Shown: piece after piece, positions 62,810 through 64,000 of the stretch | How the letters are laid out: each line of letters opens with the position of its first letter | Numbering within the stretch: the stretch's first letter is position 1 | The notes under the pieces: model-generated | What the model was told of the DNA's origin: nothing | Database searches by the model: none | What the model saw: the letters and a program-made list of their open reading frames with translations, nothing else | From: Rhytidiadelphus loreus | Lineage: Eukaryota > Streptophyta > Bryopsida > Hypnales > Hylocomiaceae | Assembly: GCA_947034895.1 (NCBI GenBank) | Contig: OX344763.1 | Coordinates: 61,399,093-61,463,092 of the forward strand | Length of the DNA: 64,000 nt | Direction: 5' to 3' | Program-made: the position numbers and the translations under genes

Positions 62810-64000
62810 GTGGTAACATTGAATGCCTTGAATGTTAAACTAGAAATTGATGCACGAACCTTGTGCTGTACTTTCATGTCCAAGAAAATTGGACCTCATG
62901 AAATTCACCTAAAGAATAATGTGCAAGCATGTGGTGCAAGTTGCAATTCTTCTTCAATCCAATTATCCACAAAAATATTCATTTGGTGGTAACATTGAAT
63001 GCCTTGAATGTTAAACTAGAAATTGATGCTCGAACCTTGTGCTGTACTTTCATGTCCAAGAAAATTGGACCTCATGAAATTCACCTAAAGAATAATGTCC
63101 AAGCATATGGTGCAAGTTGCAATTCTTCTTGAATCCAATTATCCAAGAAAATATTCATTTGGTGGTAACATTGAATGCCTTGAATGTTAAACTAGAAATT
63201 GATGCTCGAACCTTGTGCTGTACTTTCATGTCCAAGAAAATTGGACCTCATGAAATTCACCTAAAGAAAAATGTGCAAGCATGTGGTGCAAGTTGCAATT
63301 CTTCTTGAATCCAAATATCCAAGAACATATTCATTTGGTGGTGACATTGAATGCCTTGAATGTGAAACTAGAAATTGATGTACGAACCTTGTGCTGTACT
63401 TTCATGTCCAAGAAAATTGGACCTCATGAAATTCACCTAAAGAAAAATGTGCAAGCATGTGGTGCAAGTTGCAATTCTTCTTGAATCCAAATATCCAAGA
63501 AAATATTCATTTGGTGGTAACATTGAATGCCTAGAATGTGAAACTGGAAATTGATGTACGAACCTTGTGCTGTACTTTCATGTCCAAGAAAATTGGACCT
63601 CATGAAATTCACCTAAAGAAAAATGTGCAAGCATGTGGTGCAAGTTGCAATTCTTCTTCAATCCAATTATCCACAAAAATATTCATTTGGTGGTAACATT
63701 GAATGCCTTGAATGTTAAACTAGAAATTGATGCACGAACCTTGTGCTGTACTTTCATGTCCAAGAAAATTGGACCTCATGAAATTCACCTAAAGATAAAT
63801 GTGCAAGCATGTGGTGCAAGTTGCAATTCTTCTTCAATCCAATTATCCACAAAAATATTCATTTGGTGGTAACATTGAATGCCTTGAATGTTAAACTAGA
63901 AATTGATGCATGAACCTTGTGCTGTACTTTCATGTCCAAGAAAATTGGACCTCATGAAATTCACCTAAAGAAAAATGTGCAAGCATGTGGTGCAAGTTGC

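Larger units (their letters stand above)
1..64000 (+). repeat. 176-bp tandem satellite array, whole window
   Basis: Every part of the window aligns to one 176-bp unit repeated head to tail in the same orientation. With the unit started at the TAA of the edge motif ggtggTAAcattg, boundaries fall at 162, 338, 514 and so on every 176 bases up to 53314, then run 1 to 4 bases early after four single-base deletions. This gives 362 complete monomers and two partial ones. Neighbours differ mainly by substitutions at a limited set of sites. No non-satellite sequence interrupts the array and neither array end is seen. A long, homogeneous, nucleosome-sized array with higher-order periods is what is known of centromeric or pericentromeric satellites; that role is inferred here, not shown. 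The family is not one I can name. Confidence 0.98.
52434..64000 (+). repeat. Block 6: homogenised canonical units with all length changes
   Basis: About 66 units; no M unit after 52.3 kb. The commonest tail is ccaagaacatattcatttgg, which is rare before 52 kb. Runs of nearly identical gatgcacg/gatattc units occur at 56.3-57.0 and 61.6-62.8 kb. The four single-base deletions of the window are all here, and a TGA edge (tgacattg) occurs at 63342. Confidence 0.8.

Noticed and set aside
101..63872. Hundreds of overlapping forward open frames of 61-82 codons, one or so per 176 bp
   Set aside because: They are the same frame read repeatedly through the satellite, overlap one another, end at the monomer-edge TAA and have no promoter or splice context or codon-level conservation visible. 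Not annotated as genes.
1..64000. CRISPR array
   Set aside because: The repeat is 176 bp and directly adjoining copies leave no unique spacers; no cas-like gene is present.
1..64000. CENP-B box
   Set aside because: I compared the CG-containing sites on both strands (ttcggtgg and ggttcg regions) with the mammalian CENP-B box pattern. The required central A and CGGG core are missing, so no box is called.
1..64000. Transposon or retroelement insertion, long terminal repeats, target-site duplications
   Set aside because: The monomer phase never jumps by more than one base, which leaves no room for any insertion.
1..64000. Local inversion of monomers
   Set aside because: Every unit boundary reads in the same direction; no reverse-complement monomer was seen.
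1..64000. Known plant satellites (Arabidopsis 178-bp, rice CentO, maize CentC, Brassica 176-bp)
   Set aside because: Unit lengths are similar to some, especially the Brassica one, but I could not recognise sequence identity from memory. A database search with the consensus would decide it, so no family name is given.
1..64000. 5S rRNA, tRNA or snRNA tandem genes
   Set aside because: No internal promoter boxes, cloverleaf or terminator T-run pattern is visible in the 176-bp unit.

Overview
The whole 64 kb window is one uninterrupted tandem satellite array. By eye I count 362 complete head-to-tail monomers plus a partial one at each edge (1-161 and 63870-64000). The monomer is 176 bp. All copies have the same orientation. 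I see no gene, RNA gene, transposon insertion, microsatellite island, unrelated spacer or array boundary, so both flanks of the array lie outside the window. The consensus monomer that I composed by eye has 62 G+C in 176 bases (about 35% GC) and only one conserved CpG.

Organism: a homogeneous, nucleosome-sized satellite with layered higher-order repeats points to a eukaryotic chromosome, most plausibly centromeric or pericentromeric. The unit length is typical of plant centromeric satellites (roughly 150-185 bp), but animals also have repeats of this size. I do not recognise the monomer as a named family and assign no species. Resolving such similar copies implies a long-read assembly.

Layout, by diagnostic variants: (1) 1-9137, canonical monomers only. 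(2) 9138-18289, first appearance of a divergent class here called M (key sites: ggatctc or similar, gtgtaaac, gtggaaaagg, ttcctcttg, ccagaaaaat), often alternating with canonical monomers. (3) 18290-37297, marked by a variant here called t (ttgtaattc plus aataatc), repeated trimers, and a 17-monomer duplication of period 2992 bp. (4) 37298-44169, dominated from 39058 by a variable-length higher-order repeat carrying TAG instead of TAA at the monomer edge, a ggtgtac variant and a ttgtgc variant. (5) 44170-52433, dense in M monomers and the only place with the ccaagcaaat tail; it holds 2-, 7-, 10- and 18-monomer periods. (6) 52434-64000, canonical again, with a very young 8-monomer duplication (two 1408-bp copies), a 5-monomer period and homogenised runs. 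All four single-base length changes in the window lie in block 6.

Nothing here encodes a pathway. The interest is evolutionary and chromosomal: many nested duplications of different age, patchwork monomers, blocks with private variants, and shared rare mutations tens of kilobases apart all record unequal exchange and conversion-like copying inside one array. Short open frames of 61-82 codons recur, but they are a by-product of a 176-bp period that is not a multiple of three.
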